A stretch of 64,000 nt of DNA from Diploscapter coronatus (taxonomy: Eukaryota; Nematoda; Chromadorea; Rhabditida; Rhabditidae): the NCBI GenBank assembly GCA_964036155.1, contig OZ038422.1:12423201-12487200 (forward strand). Reading direction: 5' to 3'. Positions 23,850 through 39,973 of this stretch are shown here, piece after piece. The notes beneath the pieces are model-generated. The model worked only from the letters and a program-made list of their open reading frames with translations. It ran no database searches and was not told the origin of the DNA. Made by a program: the position numbers and the translations under genes. Positions within the stretch are counted from its first letter, which is position 1. Every line of letters begins with the position of its first letter.

Positions 23850-25580
23850 ATGCATGACTCGTTCCTGACAGCTCTGACAGAGAACATCACAGTGTCTGGC
23901 AATCCTCTGCCTGCAGCTGCAGAGAGCCTCTATCCACTATGGACTCAGATTCTAATGACAATCATCTTCTCTGGACTGGCTCTGTTTGGAGTGATCGGCA
24001 ATGCGCTCGTCATTCTGGTTGTGTTTCGAGTCAAGGGGATGGTAATCAGTTGCAGACGAATTCTTATGAAACTCCTGCAAACTTTTCAGAAAACACCCAC
24101 CAATTACTATCTAGTGTCGTTGGCTTGCAGTGACAGTCTATTTTTCATCGGCTCGATTGCAACCGAAATTTCTTCTCTCTACACAGCCAATTTTGTGTTT
24201 GGGTGGCTTCGTAAGTTTGACGGATTCTCGAACAATTGACAGACAGGAATTCAGCCTGTAAGTTATTCATCTACCTACCCTACCTGGCAATCAATTCCTC
24301 TTCCCTGTCGATCACTGCTTTCACAATCGAGAGGTTCATCGGCATATGTCATCCTTACAGAGCGAGGTATTGCATTGCAGGACTAATTATAGTCATTGTA
24401 GGGGACTGGCCTTAAAGCATGAGCCTGATGAGCTTGATGTAGATGTTGTAGATGCATTCTTAGAGCAGGGCAACCATAGGCAAGGGCTCGAGCGGTGCGT
24501 CCGACTTTCTTTGTTTAGTTGCCTTCCTGCTTCTGCTTTTGCTTCTTTCGTTCTGTCATGCAGAAATGACCCTCGCTTTGCATCACTATTCCACTCCAGC
24601 AGTGTGTTGATGAATGAGTTTGCAGGACAATCTGCACAATTTCTCGTGCGAAGACCATCATCGGCTGCATTTGGACAGTCTCGATTCTCTACAATTCCAC
24701 GTGGTTCTATCTGACTTCCCTCCAGCACGATGCACAGGGCGCTTTTTGTAGTTTTGAATTGGAGCGACACGACTGGAAATACAAGGTAATCAGTCAGGAA
24801 TACTGTGGATCGAAATTCAAAATCCCAATTACAGCTAGTCTATTTTGCGGATTTTTTATTCTTCTATGTAATTCCTATGCTACTCAACATAATCATCTAC
24901 ATTCGCATAGCCATAACGCTCATATATTGCGGGGATCGAGTGAAAAATCCCATTAAAAACGGTAGTTAAATTTGATGTTCTAGAAATTTATCGGCTTCTT
25001 CACACAGAATCGCTGATCGAGAAAGATAAGGAGAAGAGGAATGGCACAGTCAACGGCAATGTTGCGCCGCGTGGAGACTCGATTCGTGACAACCTGAACA
25101 GAGCCAAGCATTCCATGAAGGGCGGAAGGACGCAGGTCGTCAAAATGCTCGCCCTCGTTGTGGTTGTGTTCGCTGTCTGCTGGCTGCCCTACAGAGCCAT
25201 GGTTCTTCACAACAGCTTTGCAAAGAACATCTTCTATGAAGACTGGTAATTGAATTAACTTTATTTCGATGAAACATGCAACGTCTAGGTACATATTCTT
25301 CTCCAAAACTCTAATATTCATAAACTGTGCAATCAATCCAGTGCTGTACAATCTGATGAGCGCTCGATTTCGATTGGCATTCAGAACCCTTCTGACAGGC
25401 AGCGATGGCAGGAATCGATTCGATGCTGGTAGCTAGTTGCATTGAATTGTCTGAGAAACGAATGAATTTGCAGCGACTTATGCAGCCTCCAGAAGGACGC
25501 CTTCAAGTTATGGCGACAAAACAGTCGTCACGAACAATAACGTGACTGATGATCCTCGTAAGCAGTCACAAATACTCTGA
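23850..25580 (+). CDS. trhr-1: thyrotropin-releasing-hormone-receptor-like neuropeptide GPCR
   Basis: A rhodopsin-class peptide receptor on the plasma membrane. Exons: 23850-24041, 24090-24210, 24255-24366, 24626-24785, 24835-24961, 25008-25245, 25289 onward. Transmembrane 1 reads [20 protein letters not shown]; then [20 protein letters not shown] (TM2, as in TRH receptors), [20 protein letters not shown] with the conserved TM3 cysteine, [19 protein letters not shown] with ERF in place of [14 protein letters not shown] (TM4), [17 protein letters not shown] (TM5), [19 protein letters not shown] (TM6, CWLPY) and [16 protein letters not shown] (TM7, NPxxY). NIT and NFS-type glycosylation sites occur outside. 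The TRH-receptor assignment rests on TM2-TM3 similarity; the ligand is not inferable. The exact C-terminus (direct stop at 25578 or a small extra exon) is uncertain. Confidence 0.87.
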
Positions 25581-26185
25581 AAAAGCAACTCCTTAGAGAT
25601 TTAGAAAGTGAGCATATTTGGGAAGAAGCTTCGAGTCAGCCAGCCTAGAATTCGGACTTCATTATCTGATTGTGGATTGTGTGTAGATAGCCGTTCTTCT
25701 CCTTCTTCTTCCTCGTGTCTGCCTCCAATTTGCGTTTGGTCATCAAGAATTCTATGTGAATCGAATTGAATAGAAGATAATCATCTCGTGAATCAAACCT
25801 CCCTTTTTGTAATGCAAGTTGACAATTCTGTTCGGGTATTCATGTTCATTCAAAATACGAGTTCCTCTGCAACTGCTTATCGTTTTTCCTGTAAAAATTG
25901 TTCAGTCCCATTTCTTCATCATTCACTTATTCAAGCAATCTGATTGAGTCTCAAACTGTGCCTAGTCTTCTCCCTCTTCGTCTAATTACTATGCATACTT
26001 ATCAACCATCAAAAACGTGAAGGTTTATCACAAAAAATCAACTTGTTGAAACAAATCAATAAAAATGATAACCCGTATTTTCATTGAACAAAGATTCATC
26101 ACAGACTAATTTGAGACGACATTCTTCCTCTTGCTGAAAATAGACTCGATGAATTCATGAATTCCCTCCCTGCTTCTGCCTACCT
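25581..26185. other. convergent 3' flanks of GPCR and carboxypeptidase genes
   Basis: No coding sequence recognised. The region should contain the two 3' untranslated regions; an AATAAA lies near 26060. Confidence 0.4.
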
Positions 26186-28063
26186 TCAATTGTGTTGCTT
26201 TTGCAGAATAGTTTCCTGAATGACCTGATCCATGATGACTTGAATGGCCATCCAGGTCTCCTTGCCGATGTGGATCAGCCAGTGCGGCCTGATTTGGAAT
26301 GCGAACCAGCTGGACATGTCAGGAGGCAATTCCAACACATAGACATATTTGGTCGGAGTGTTCTTCTTGATCCAATCGGTGGCCCCGCCAGTGGCAGGCA
26401 GTCCAAGCATGTCCACTGCAGTTCCTATCTGATACTTTGTTTCTCTGTAGGAGAACAATTTCTCTGCTGCTTTCTTTGCCAGTCTCTCCTAAAAACATCA
26501 CACATATGTTCACAATCAATTGGCATAGACATCATAAAAACATTCACTTACAAGATCTCTGTAGTCTTCGGGGTAAGTGTTTTTGTGATGATTGTATGGC
26601 AAAATCCACATCTGTCCGTGAGTGTGGAGGGAGACCAGTGCATACAATTGACCATAGACTTCTTTGGACATGATGAAGTCTCTCACAGCTCTGCAATTCA
26701 TTCGATCTAGCGGAGGAATGTCGCAGTAAACTGACCTCGATTCAGGCTCACTGAATGGAATAGCTCCTTGAAATTCGTCGGAACAGGGATTGTTGAAAGG
26801 GGCATTCTCCTGCGAGAAACTGCAAGGGGTTTGTGATGAAAGTCATGCAAACGGACATACGCCATATCGTAGTTTCTATTCAAATCCACTCCTTCGCAGC
26901 ATACGTCTTTTTTGAACATTGAATCTCCTGAACAGTTGGCTGGAGCACGATTCTGCAGAGCTGGGAGAGTGACAAGAATTGAACCGAATGACTCACTTTA
27001 CGCCAATGTCTGATCATAGCTCTAGTTGAACTTCTTGAATAGACGAATCCGTCGGGGTTCAGAACAGGAAATACATAAATATCCAACAGTTCAATGTATT
27101 TGGTGATTTTGGCATCCACTCCATAATTGTTCACCAACTAAATTTTCGATCTGTGGACTTCTCAGAACGAAGGCAGATAAACTGACCTGTTCAATGAAGT
27201 AAACAGCCACATGAAAGGCAGGCCATTCCCTCGCGTGGTTTCCCCCATCCAGCCACACTGCTGGCTTTGTTGAGTTCGCTACATTCGGCTTGCCAATCTG
27301 AATCCAATTTATGATTTCTGATGGGCAAGCCCATTTTCTCTTCAATCACCATTCTTCTCTGAATTCATTGTTCTCGGTACAGATGGCAAAATTCCCCTAC
27401 TACGGAATATGGAAAGTTTACGCAAAGAAGGAATGAACAGCGAAAGGAGATGAAGTGAAAGGAGAAACGTGAAAGGGAAAGAACATCAAAGTTGAATGGT
27501 GTAATGCAGACAGACTGATACCAATGATATTTTGAAGAAATTTCGTTCTGTTAGAAAAAAGATCGTTTGAAGAAAATCTACTAGAGATGTAAAATTTCGA
27601 TGCATGATAGTTTCGCTAGATAGTTTTCGATTATCGTCGATAGGAATTGCATACTCCACTCATTAAAACGAACACGCATTCTCTCCGACTATGAGGTGCT
27701 ATCAGTTCATCAGTTCACAGTTCCACTCAAATCAGTTTGAAATAGGAAGTTAGTCTTTTCTACGGACTTACTTTCAAACCGAGAAGTGGCCGTTTCTCCC
27801 AACTGTGTCCGATCAAACGAAGTTGGACAATGTCAGGGTTGAGCCTGGCAACATCCCTCACATATGTTTCGAATTCGGAGAAGTCGTTGTATCTGAATTG
27901 CAGTGTGAGCACTCTATGAATCTATGCAATTCATCGGACAGACCTTGTCATGTCAAAGTAAGGTGTCTTCCCCAGGCATGCGCATGGCAATCTGCAAACA
28001 ATGAGATTTACTGTAAGCTTTGAATAGGAGAACTCACACTGCCAAAAGTAATGCTGCTAGCAT
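26186..28063 (-). CDS. secreted zinc carboxypeptidase, M14A family
   Basis: Removes C-terminal residues from peptides outside the cell by family analogy. Exon 1 encodes a signal peptide (MLAALLLAV, continued in exon 2 as LPCACLGKTPYFDMTR). The enzyme domain begins at once with YNDFSEFETYVRDVA and carries the zinc motif HAREW (His and Glu), LLDIYVFPVLNPDGFVYS, substrate residues NRNYD, the third zinc ligand in LVSLHTHGQMWILPY, and the catalytic glutamate in YVYVLELPPD. It ends IQETILQKQHN, stop at 26186-26188. The activation propeptide of about 90 residues typical for pancreatic-type carboxypeptidases seems absent. All catalytic positions are intact. Divergent neighbour: the ZP-domain gene. 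Confidence 0.9.
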
Positions 28064-28644
28064 TGAATTTTAGTTTATTGACTGCTGCTTGCTGAATGCA
28101 GCGATGCAGCACCGAAACAGTAACAGAATTGACAGAGAAGAGAATGGGGAATTGGAGAGTGGCAAAATGGAGGGTGAGAGAGTAGTGAGTGGAGTGAGAC
28201 AGAACAGACCGACAGACTTGTATGGCCATGCCATTGGCAGAGGTAGAAGGCAGCAGACAGTAGATCACTGCAGATGAAAGAGGAGAACTGAAGTGACAGC
28301 GAAGGGAAGGGGTGGAGTCGTCTCGTACAAGTTGAATGGTACAAACCGTTTGATTTTCGGGCATTGTGGATGTTGAAAATCCCCTGGAATTCTCGAAATC
28401 CATTCTCATTTGATGATGCGCATTTTCTGCATTCGGATTGTGATAACCATCTCTGCATGCAGCATCCTTTTGCATTTCATTCCTCTCCCCTTCAATTGTA
28501 TTGTCTGTCTCTCTCGCTCTTCATCTGCATTCATGTCTCTGTCCGCAGATCTCCTAATTCATTCCTCCTCACTTTCACAATTCTCCTTAATTCCTCATTT
28601 TGCATCTGCGAGCTAAAAGCTGGATTTCTGCCTCTGTCGGGGAC
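28064..28644. promoter_or_regulatory. divergent upstream region between carboxypeptidase and ZP-protein genes
   Basis: About 580 bases between two start codons in opposite directions. Promoters of both genes must lie here unless a 5' exon has been missed. The open frames seen in it are on both strands and lack any family pattern. Confidence 0.45.
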
Positions 28645-31600
28645 ATGCCTCTCCTCACAGACAGACGCAGTCAATTGTGCGCCCTATCTGCCACATCACT
28701 CGTTCTGCTTCTCACAGTGCCATGCTCCAACGCAGTGCAGCCCATGTGGAAGACTCCAGTCTCTCAGCCGCATCCGGCCTCTTCTGTCTCACGAACACAA
28801 CGATCGCATTCTGAAGTTGGAAGGGAGAAAGATAAGGTATGCATGCACCTTTTATCGGAATTGTTTGACTGTGCAATATTAACAACGTTAAATCCATCAG
28901 GTCAATGACACTTCCTCTGCTTCTGCGAGCAACAATCAGCCTCCCTACTATACAAGGAATGAGGATTTCTATATTCCCAACTATGTCAAACCGAGACTTC
29001 CTTCTCCTGGGTCTCAGCCCAGACGTCCATCGGTTCCATTTATGTCACAACCGCCCTTCCCTCCCCCTTCCAACCCATACCACCAACAATCCGCATTCTT
29101 CAACCCGTTCAGCAATGCTCGTCCAATGATGTCTCGATTTCCTCAGCAATTCAACCCCAACCAATTGATGATGAATCCCTATTTCTGGAACATCCCTCCT
29201 CAGTCGTTTCCATATTGGCAGGGACCTGCTTCCATTCCTCAGCAGGGCCTCTACGGTCCCACGCAGACGAGGCAGCCTGTAACCAGGTGAGAATATTGCC
29301 ATTTGGGAATGTTTCCAGACTAGTGAAACAATATTATGACTTCTTGTTAAGGCAACGCGATTGTAAAGGCCATCGTTTACAAAAAAAAAGAAAAAAAAAT
29401 CGAATTTCATATATAGGGATTATGAACTTAGGACTAGGGAAAAAAGGGTTGGGTTGGTAGCGCAGGCGTGCATGAAATTCCGATTTCGACTTCGAAAATT
29501 TGATGAAAATTGAAACTTCGTGCACCTCTTTGGCCGTTAGGTTGTGTTTGACGTCAGATAAGTCATCATGAGTAGATCTTGTTTATCCCTCTGATATATA
29601 AGATATATGTCCATTCATCCCTACTTCTATACCAAGAAATCGACATTTTCGTCAGAAGGTTTCCTTTACAAGCGCGTCCGACGAGTTGCGTCACTTTCAT
29701 AGGTTGTCAAACTTTGCAGACCCGCTGTCAATCCTGACAGTTATCATGGCACTTTTGCCAATTCCCCCTCTGCGAAACCAATCACACAGTATTCGTCTCC
29801 TGAAACAACCACAGCTGCAAAGCCATACGAAGTGCCAGAGCCAGTCACTCAAGCGTATCCAGACTATGAGCATTCCACTCAATCAACTACTGGTCAGGCA
29901 ACGCCTTCCTACAATAATCCTCAAATCACTGAATCACCGAAAACAACTACACAGCCTGAAATATCTACTACTACTACTTCAACATCAAATTCCTATAACA
30001 GAGATGAAGTAAGTTTCAATATTTTCCTAAATTACAGTGTGTTCCATAATTACTCACTACTCTGTTCAAGCTGTAATGTTTAGGACTCGTTAAGAATCAT
30101 AAATGCCCTAAATGGGGTATCATTTTGAAACCATACGTCAATAGATTATGAAAAAAAGATATTTCATCTTATCAAAACTGTATTTTATCGTTGATAAGAG
30201 ACTGATTTCTCGTCATAGCTTATTTATAGCCAAATATATTGATCATTGGTGAATTTTGAATCCCGACGACATCCCCGTGACTCAGATTGCTCAAAATTGT
30301 GCTATAATTTGTTGTCATAGCCAGAATGATAAGTGCGTTTAGATTTTAGAATTTATTTTTCACTATTTTCAATCACTTGTTACGTTTCAAGATATTGAAG
30401 CCTTCAAAATGAAAATCTCGAAACAGAATACTTCACGGGACTGATACCGTATTCTTAACATAGTATATTCAAATTCCAAAATACCACATTTGTCTAAACT
30501 TCAGTTGAGAAAATGAAAATTAAGGATATAGCGGTTTGAATAGAGTAGTGGGTAGTTACGGAACACCCTGTACTTCATGAATTTAGAACACTTCTACTGT
30601 AGCAAATGAGCCAAATAAGAATTTGATAGTGACTTTCAAGCAGCCTTCCTGCAACGACAAAGTCTGCAATTTGGATTCTGACAAGGTTGGCCTGATTTTC
30701 ACAATTTTCCGCTAAAATTGAATAACAGGTTTCTCTCTACAAACCCGAAAAGAATTCTGAAGGACCGACTCTTCTAATCAGCAAAGATGCAAGAGTAAGT
30801 GAACTATCTTCTACGGGATGGTCACAAGCTATGGAAACACATTATTCTTCGATCAAGCCTTGGCAAATGTACCCATTAAAGAGATTTGAAAAATTTATAT
30901 TTCATGCAGCTTCCAACACATCTATTTGTTATTTCACTTGTTATTCACTTTATCGTACAATGTCGCCATACTTGGATTTTTTTTTTATCAATTTTGAGAC
31001 GGCGATATATTTTTCTGCTTCTAAGCTGGCGCATGGGCATATATGCTTCAATCTGAGTGAAATTTTTATTGAAAATATTAGTTGATGATTAGGGGCTTGA
31101 AGATATCATAAATTTTACTCTGATATCAATGCATTATTGGTAAAGATGTTGGATAGAAAATGTTGCGCGACTGCTGAAATTTAGAAAGTTTACCAACGCG
31201 CATAAAGTGGAAGTAAGTGCTGGCGCTTATGTAAACTTTATTCTCGAGTTCTCATTAGGATATATGATCTGTCATATTATTTACAGGCAAAAGAACTGTA
31301 TTTTGACTCATTCATTTTCCCCAATTTGAGTTGGAAGATGTGTTTCCATAATTTGTGATCACCCTCCGTATAGAATTCGAAGATATCTTACAGAACATTC
31401 CTCCTCCCTCTCACCCACCCAAGCCCCCAATCAACTCGAACCTCTATCAGCCGCTTCCAATCGAAGTTCCTCCTCCTGTGCCTGCAGACATCTACCTGCC
31501 TCAAGGCTCCTCCAATCGCGTCTTCATTCCTCCCCAATACTTCACTCCCTCTCTTCCCGGCTCTCCCACCCCAGCCCCAGTTCGTCAGGTCGGTTTGCTT

Positions 31601-34600
31601 AATTCGGCTTCTTCAATTCCCCTTGCAGTTCATCTCCTTCTCGCCCACAGCCCGCACTCTGCCGTATCGTCCTGTAGCAGTCGACAGCTACAGCAATCCG
31701 AGAGGGCACAGTCCAGACACTGCTGTCTACACGGAGGAGAGCAATCCTTACATCGAAAAATTGCCGAGAAGACCTCCACTAAGGAACGGAGAGAATAGTG
31801 TAAGTCACAACAGAATGTGGTTATAGCTCATGAAAATCTACAGGAAGCGCCTTCTACGACATTCCAAACAGTGCATCCATTCGAGGAGGGAATCACCACG
31901 CCTTCTCCTTTATTCAACAATGCAGACGTCTGGAATTTATTGTTCCTCCAGTTGAAAATACAAAATTTCAGAGCAACCAACAATTCTCCCCTACAGCACA
32001 GACAGTTTCTCCTCGAACCACACCCCTCTCCTCCTCGTATCAGACAACAACTTCACCTTATTCTGTTATTCCAACCCGACAAACCACGACAGTCCGTCCT
32101 CGTTATTCTCCCAATGCTTCTCCTTCTATCGCCCCACCCATTGACTACATTCAATCTACATCGACGACCAACATTCCAACAACAACGACAGCAGCAGCAG
32201 CAGCCCCATACGATGTAGAGCATGCAGTGTCCTATCCAGCCCATGCCATCACTTATCCCCCATCCGATATTCCCGCCTCTCTGCCTCCTGTGCCTTCCAT
32301 TTCGCCTTCATTCAATCCAATCTCTCCCAACAGCTTTCACCCTGCCAATCCCTATATTCCTCCAACCCCGCCCAAGAATCCGCCACTCAATCGAGTCCGA
32401 GGTATGTTGTATTTTCAGATTAATCTCCAAGATATGTGATCTTCAAAATGGATCGTCTTTGAATTAAAATGTCTCGAAAATTTGACTCATGCTTCTTTCA
32501 CTTTTTCTATAATAATAATACTATGCTAAACCTGTAGTTCCAGAACCTCGAAAATTTATGGGTTAGAGCGATCTAAAATTTTTGACTGGAAGCATCAATA
32601 TTATCGAGGATTCATTTTTACTGCTGGCATCATAAAAATGAGAAGAAGTTCCTTTTCAACGCCGAGTTTGACTCATTGACTCCAAGAAAAGCATCTGCAT
32701 GAGATTTCTACAGAAAATCATGAAGATGACATCTTCGTTATTAAGCATGCTCATGAATATGAATTCATAGGCATTGTGATCATTTCATTTCACCTCCACT
32801 CTTCTCCAAGAATAACGAAATTTGATTGAAGGAAAGCCCCACGTTGCTTGTCTGCCTGAAGGAATCGAATTCTCCATCGACACAGTGTTCCCATTCACAG
32901 GCGAGGTGTTTGCAATGGACAGGAAGAGAATCGACAGGTTTGCAGCCAAGTTATTGAAGTAGTGTTTGCGAATAAGGGATAATGCAGCTGTCATGAGAAG
33001 TTCACGAATGTCACACATCTGACAACCATTCTGCCCTTCAAGGAATGTGGAGTGAGGAATTCCGGCGAATCTGCCAACGACGAGAGGACGCAGTTTCACA
33101 TGCAGGCAGGTGGATGTTTGATGTTTGACTAATCCATTCCGCATAGGTGATTGTCAGCTTCGAACAGACAATAGGGCCCAACACTATTCAATCATTCATG
33201 GCACAGTGTGCTCCGCAAAAGATACTGTATACCAAACAGACTGTTCCGAAGAGGCTGGAAGAAGCTCTTGAAGAGTAGAGTTTTTAAATCGCATTTTCTT
33301 CTTCTGAAACAATGCCTATTTGAGATTACGATTCATCCCATCCAAAATAGAGCAGAAGGCCGGACTTCCAACTGTAGAGATGAGAATTACTGTAGATAAA
33401 GGGCATCACGAAGAAGGAGAGGAGGTTGTGAGTGCCGACGTCGGAATGCCGCTCGTCGTCAGTTGGAGACTCATTCCTGAATCTGGTTAGTTGGGTTGTT
33501 TCTTCTTCTCCGAACGAATGAATGAATTGCAGATGCGTATGGACTGTTGGTTAGAGACTGCAAAGCAGTCGATACGGTGGCCAATCTCGAGCACACGCTC
33601 GTGGACAGCCATGGCTGCTCCAAGGATGTTTCTCTCCTCTCGCATCCGCATTACGACACTTATCACGACGTTGTCACTGCGCACATGATGGCATTCAAGG
33701 TGCGTGTCCTCTCTGCACTATCCCCCTTCCAATGGATGCACGAAATGAAAATTTTCAATGGCCGAAATACCTAATCCGAAACGGAATGACCATTTCGTAC
33801 AACCGAAACATGAACTGAAACGAAAGAGCGCCGAAAGAACGCTTTTCAAAACGAAATGAAATATTTCGTGCACCCACGATTTCATTTAGTGAATCTCAGG
33901 TGCCTGATATGAATTCTCTGCACATCAATTGTGATGTCCTCATTTGCTCGGACATCCCCTCCTCGGCCACAAATCAGTCCTCGTGTGCAGCTCTGCCTTC
34001 GGTCATTCTTTTACATCCATTCGTTCGACATTGTTGAATTCCAGCCTCCCTACTGCGCAAGTCTTGTATCTTCGCCTGCAAACTCGATTCTCTATGATTC
34101 TGAAAGAAGACTGATGAGAAGACGCAGTGGAGAGGCAGTTGTCGTGGCTGAAGGCAAGGGAAGGAGTGAATTGCTCGTGAGACAGGCTCTGTGTATTGGG
34201 GACAACTGCAATACACGGATCATCGAGGAATTGGGTAGGCTTTTTCTAGAGACATTCCAGTGAGATTCCGAAACGATTCAGACTCCGATTCGGCATCGGC
34301 AGAGTCACTGTTCTGTGTGCAGACCCGATGGCCTCTCGTCATTTCGAATATCTCCATATTTTCTCTGCTAATTTCCCTCTCATTCAATGCCGCGATCAGA
34401 TACTACAAATGAGATTTCTCTCCTCTATGCATTTCACTTTCATTTCAACGTGTTAAGACAAGCATTTGTTGGTCTTCCCATTTCCCTGTGCAATTTCTTC
34501 GATTTGACCACTTTTGATAAATAATTGTAGAATAAGTTGAAAAAGAAGTAGTAATGATATGTTATCATTAAATCATTCAGGTCTTCAATGCAGCACTGCA

Positions 34601-35671
34601 TCACAAGCAGCAGCAAGAGGATAGGGGGAATAGAGGTTGTCGAGAATGAACAGGCTTTTAACGGCAAGCGTGAACGAGGCAATGGAAGGATGGAGGTCAG
34701 GATCTCGTTTATCAGCCTGCTGCCCGCTTCTGCCTTTCTTCTGCCTGACTGCCTCCTTCCCTTCTTCCTGCCTCACTGCATGTATTCCTGCCTGTCTGTC
34801 CACTTCTTCTGCCTAATTAGTCGACCAGCTTTATCGTTTTTATTAGCCATTCATTTGCTATCGATTTCGAAAAACTGTTTCTATTTTCGTTTAATCGAAT
34901 TTCAGGTAATGCGCGTTCCAAATCGAATATCACTAACTTCACTCACTTCTCTGCTTCTGCCTGTTTTGTGTGCAGGCGAAGTGCTGCACTATCTTCATCC
35001 ACAAATCCCTGAGGTTTTCAAGAAAGATGAATTCCCCAAAATGACATTCTTACGGTAAGCTCTACGTGACTGTTCTCTTCAAATTCATCAAGTTTTTTTT
35101 TCAGAGGATTAAGGAAAGTGCGTGATTTGCCCGAGTCTGGGATCGTCTATTTGAAGCAAATCCACCCGATCGAAACGGAAAGCGAAGGGCTGCCTGTCGG
35201 ACTGCCTCCCAGCGAGGCGGAGCAACTGATAGAGAAATTAGAATTCGTGCCCAAAGTGTTCGGCACATCGATTCTCCAACAGCAGCAGCAGACAGGAGTT
35301 GTGAAGCTGAACGGCAGTGGGTTGGCCAGGAATGCAGGCATCAAAGTGGTCAGGAGGAAGAAGATCAGAAAGGAGAAGAAACCCTACATCAAATCGAGAA
35401 AGAGCAAGAGGAATGAATCCTCACTCAGGGTGAGTTGTTCAATTGTTTATCACAAGCTGTCATTCAGACAGACATCACAAGTTTAGAGAGCAAACGCTCA
35501 TAGACTCAAAGACGATGTTTTGATTTGCAGGTGCTCAAATCGAAGCCGAGAAAAGCAATGAGATTGGTGACTCTGAATGGAACGGCACAGACAGACGGGA
35601 AGATGAAGAGAGTGGCGGGCAGCATTGTCAGAGAGACTGCGAGGAGGGCCGAGGGAATGAACATGTTGTAA
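28645..35671 (+). CDS. large proline-rich ZP-domain (cuticlin-like) secreted protein
   Basis: Likely a cuticle or apical matrix structural protein. Exon 1 gives a signal peptide (LSATSLVLLLTVPCSNAV). A long Pro/Thr/Ser/Tyr/Gln-rich region follows (PPFPPPSNPYHQQSAFFNPF; PEPVTQAYPDYEHSTQ; NIPPPSHPPKPPINSNLYQP; PPTPPKNPPLN) over several exons to 32.4 kb. The ZP domain starts in the next exon: ACLPEGIEFSIDTVFPFTGE, CHEKFTNVTHLTTILPFKEC, VIVSFEQTIGPNTIQSFMAQ (four ZP-N cysteines), then ZP-C AYGLLVRDCKAVD, HGCSKDV, LHINCDVLIC and SPPYC. A basic RRLMRRR furin-like site follows, then a Lys/Arg-rich tail to the TAA at 35669. No membrane segment follows the cleavage site. Two MITEs sit in its introns. 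The splice near 33.27-33.36 kb is uncertain. Confidence 0.82.
29463..29527. repeat. short foldback with GTGCACGAA ends, in ZP-gene intron
   Basis: GGCGTGCATGAAATTCC on the left is mirrored by GGTGCACGAAGTTTC read from the right. It is about 65 bases long. Confidence 0.5.
30035..30570. mobile_element. mariner-type MITE in ZP-gene intron
   Basis: The element is bounded by TA on both sides (30033-30034 and 30571-30572), the target duplication of Tc1/mariner elements. The ends CAGTGTGTTCC and, inverted, CAGGGTGTTCC continue as about 45-base imperfect terminal inverted repeats (CACTACTCT and TTCAA shared). The 536-base body has no transposase, so it is non-autonomous. Confidence 0.8.
30814..31368. 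mobile_element. second mariner-type MITE in ZP-gene intron
   Basis: TA on both flanks (30812-30813 and 31369-31370). The left end reads CGGGATGGTCACAAGCTATG and the right end, inverted, CGGAGGGTGATCACAAATTA; both then continue TGGAAACACAT. The 555-base body has no transposase. It is a different family from the one 240 bases upstream. Confidence 0.8.
33736..33875. repeat. small MITE with TGCACGAAAT ends, in ZP-gene intron
   Basis: ATGCACGAAATGAAAA at 33736 is mirrored by GTGCACGAAATATTTCATTT read inward from about 33875. The body is rich in CGAAA. Confidence 0.55.
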
Positions 35672-36722
35672 GGCAGATTCAATTACTAATTCAATGAATT
35701 GGTCAGCGAGTGCTTAGTCAGATGAATTGCAGAACGAATCGATATTCACTCGACAAGGACACAAGCAGTTCATTCGACCCTTGGGAGAGAGTTCATCAAC
35801 AGACAGCCGCCGCTTCTGCTATCATGTACTACTGAATATCTGCATGACTGATTTATTGAATGAATGCTTGTTTCATAAATCAAATAATCAATCCAACACA
35901 GCCAAACAGCTATGAAATCGAAGTGTCACTTGGTGTCCTGCTTTCATTTTTTTCTGCCCCATCTCTGCATCTCGCTTTTCCCTCTCCTTCTTCTATCATT
36001 TGACCCTTGCTCACTTTATCACCTGACAATCTTCCTTCTTGCTCCCTGTCCCTCCCAATCGACTATCTACCCAATGATAAGCTACTTTCGTATTCCCAAT
36101 CATTCAGTCATTCATTTTGTATTTTGTCCCGTCTCATGTATATACACTTTCCCAAATCTCCATTATTCCATTACCCAATTCTCCCCATCATTTTCAATTT
36201 GCAATTGTTTTTATAGATTGTTATGGATGAGATTTATGATGGCAGAACGTGATTGTTTCTGTTAAAAGCATTCCGATAGCATACCATTTGCCCATTCTGT
36301 TTCTGTTAATTGCCCTATCTCTACATATCCCCTTCTTCCTCCGTTTCTGTTCATATCTGCCTCCCGCCTCCTACTCACATGATGCTCATTCTCTGTACAT
36401 ATTCAGACTCGCTATAAATCAATACAGCCAGTACAGTATTTCTGCTGCAATACATTTGATCAAATTCGATGAGATTTCATCAGACAAGGCAGTCAGTTCT
36501 CTCTTTCTCACTGCACTCCCACCCTTCACTCTATTTCTCCCCGTCCTTCTGCCACTTTCTGTTTCCTTCCTCATTTTTCTAGATCCCTCCTTCATCAATC
36601 AGTGGTCACATGTCTTTTGTCCTCTCGATCTCTATATATTTCGTGAATCATTCATTAACTCATTTATTCGTGCTTTCCTCCCCTTCCACTAATCAGCACA
36701 ACTCATTCCATTTCAGCTTCAG
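35672..36722. other. pyrimidine-rich upstream region of cpl-1
   Basis: About 1 kb with heavy T/C bias on the + strand and no supported exon. A tttcag acceptor at 36711-36716, just before the cpl-1 ATG, fits trans-splicing or a 5' untranslated intron. Confidence 0.5.
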
Positions 36723-39772
<3,050 letters not shown>

Positions 39773-39973
39773 TTCTGTAGTAGCAGTGCTCCATTCATCC
39801 ATCCATTTTCTTCCCTGTCTTTTCATTCAATCTTTCCAATCTCAGGCAGTTCTACATTGCTATTTTTATACATCGTACATTGCTGTAAATTCCACTATTC
39901 ATCCTTCTAGAATCTTTCAATGCAGATTCATGTCTCTCAGTCTCAGTATGTATTTATTTATTCGTTTTTATCT

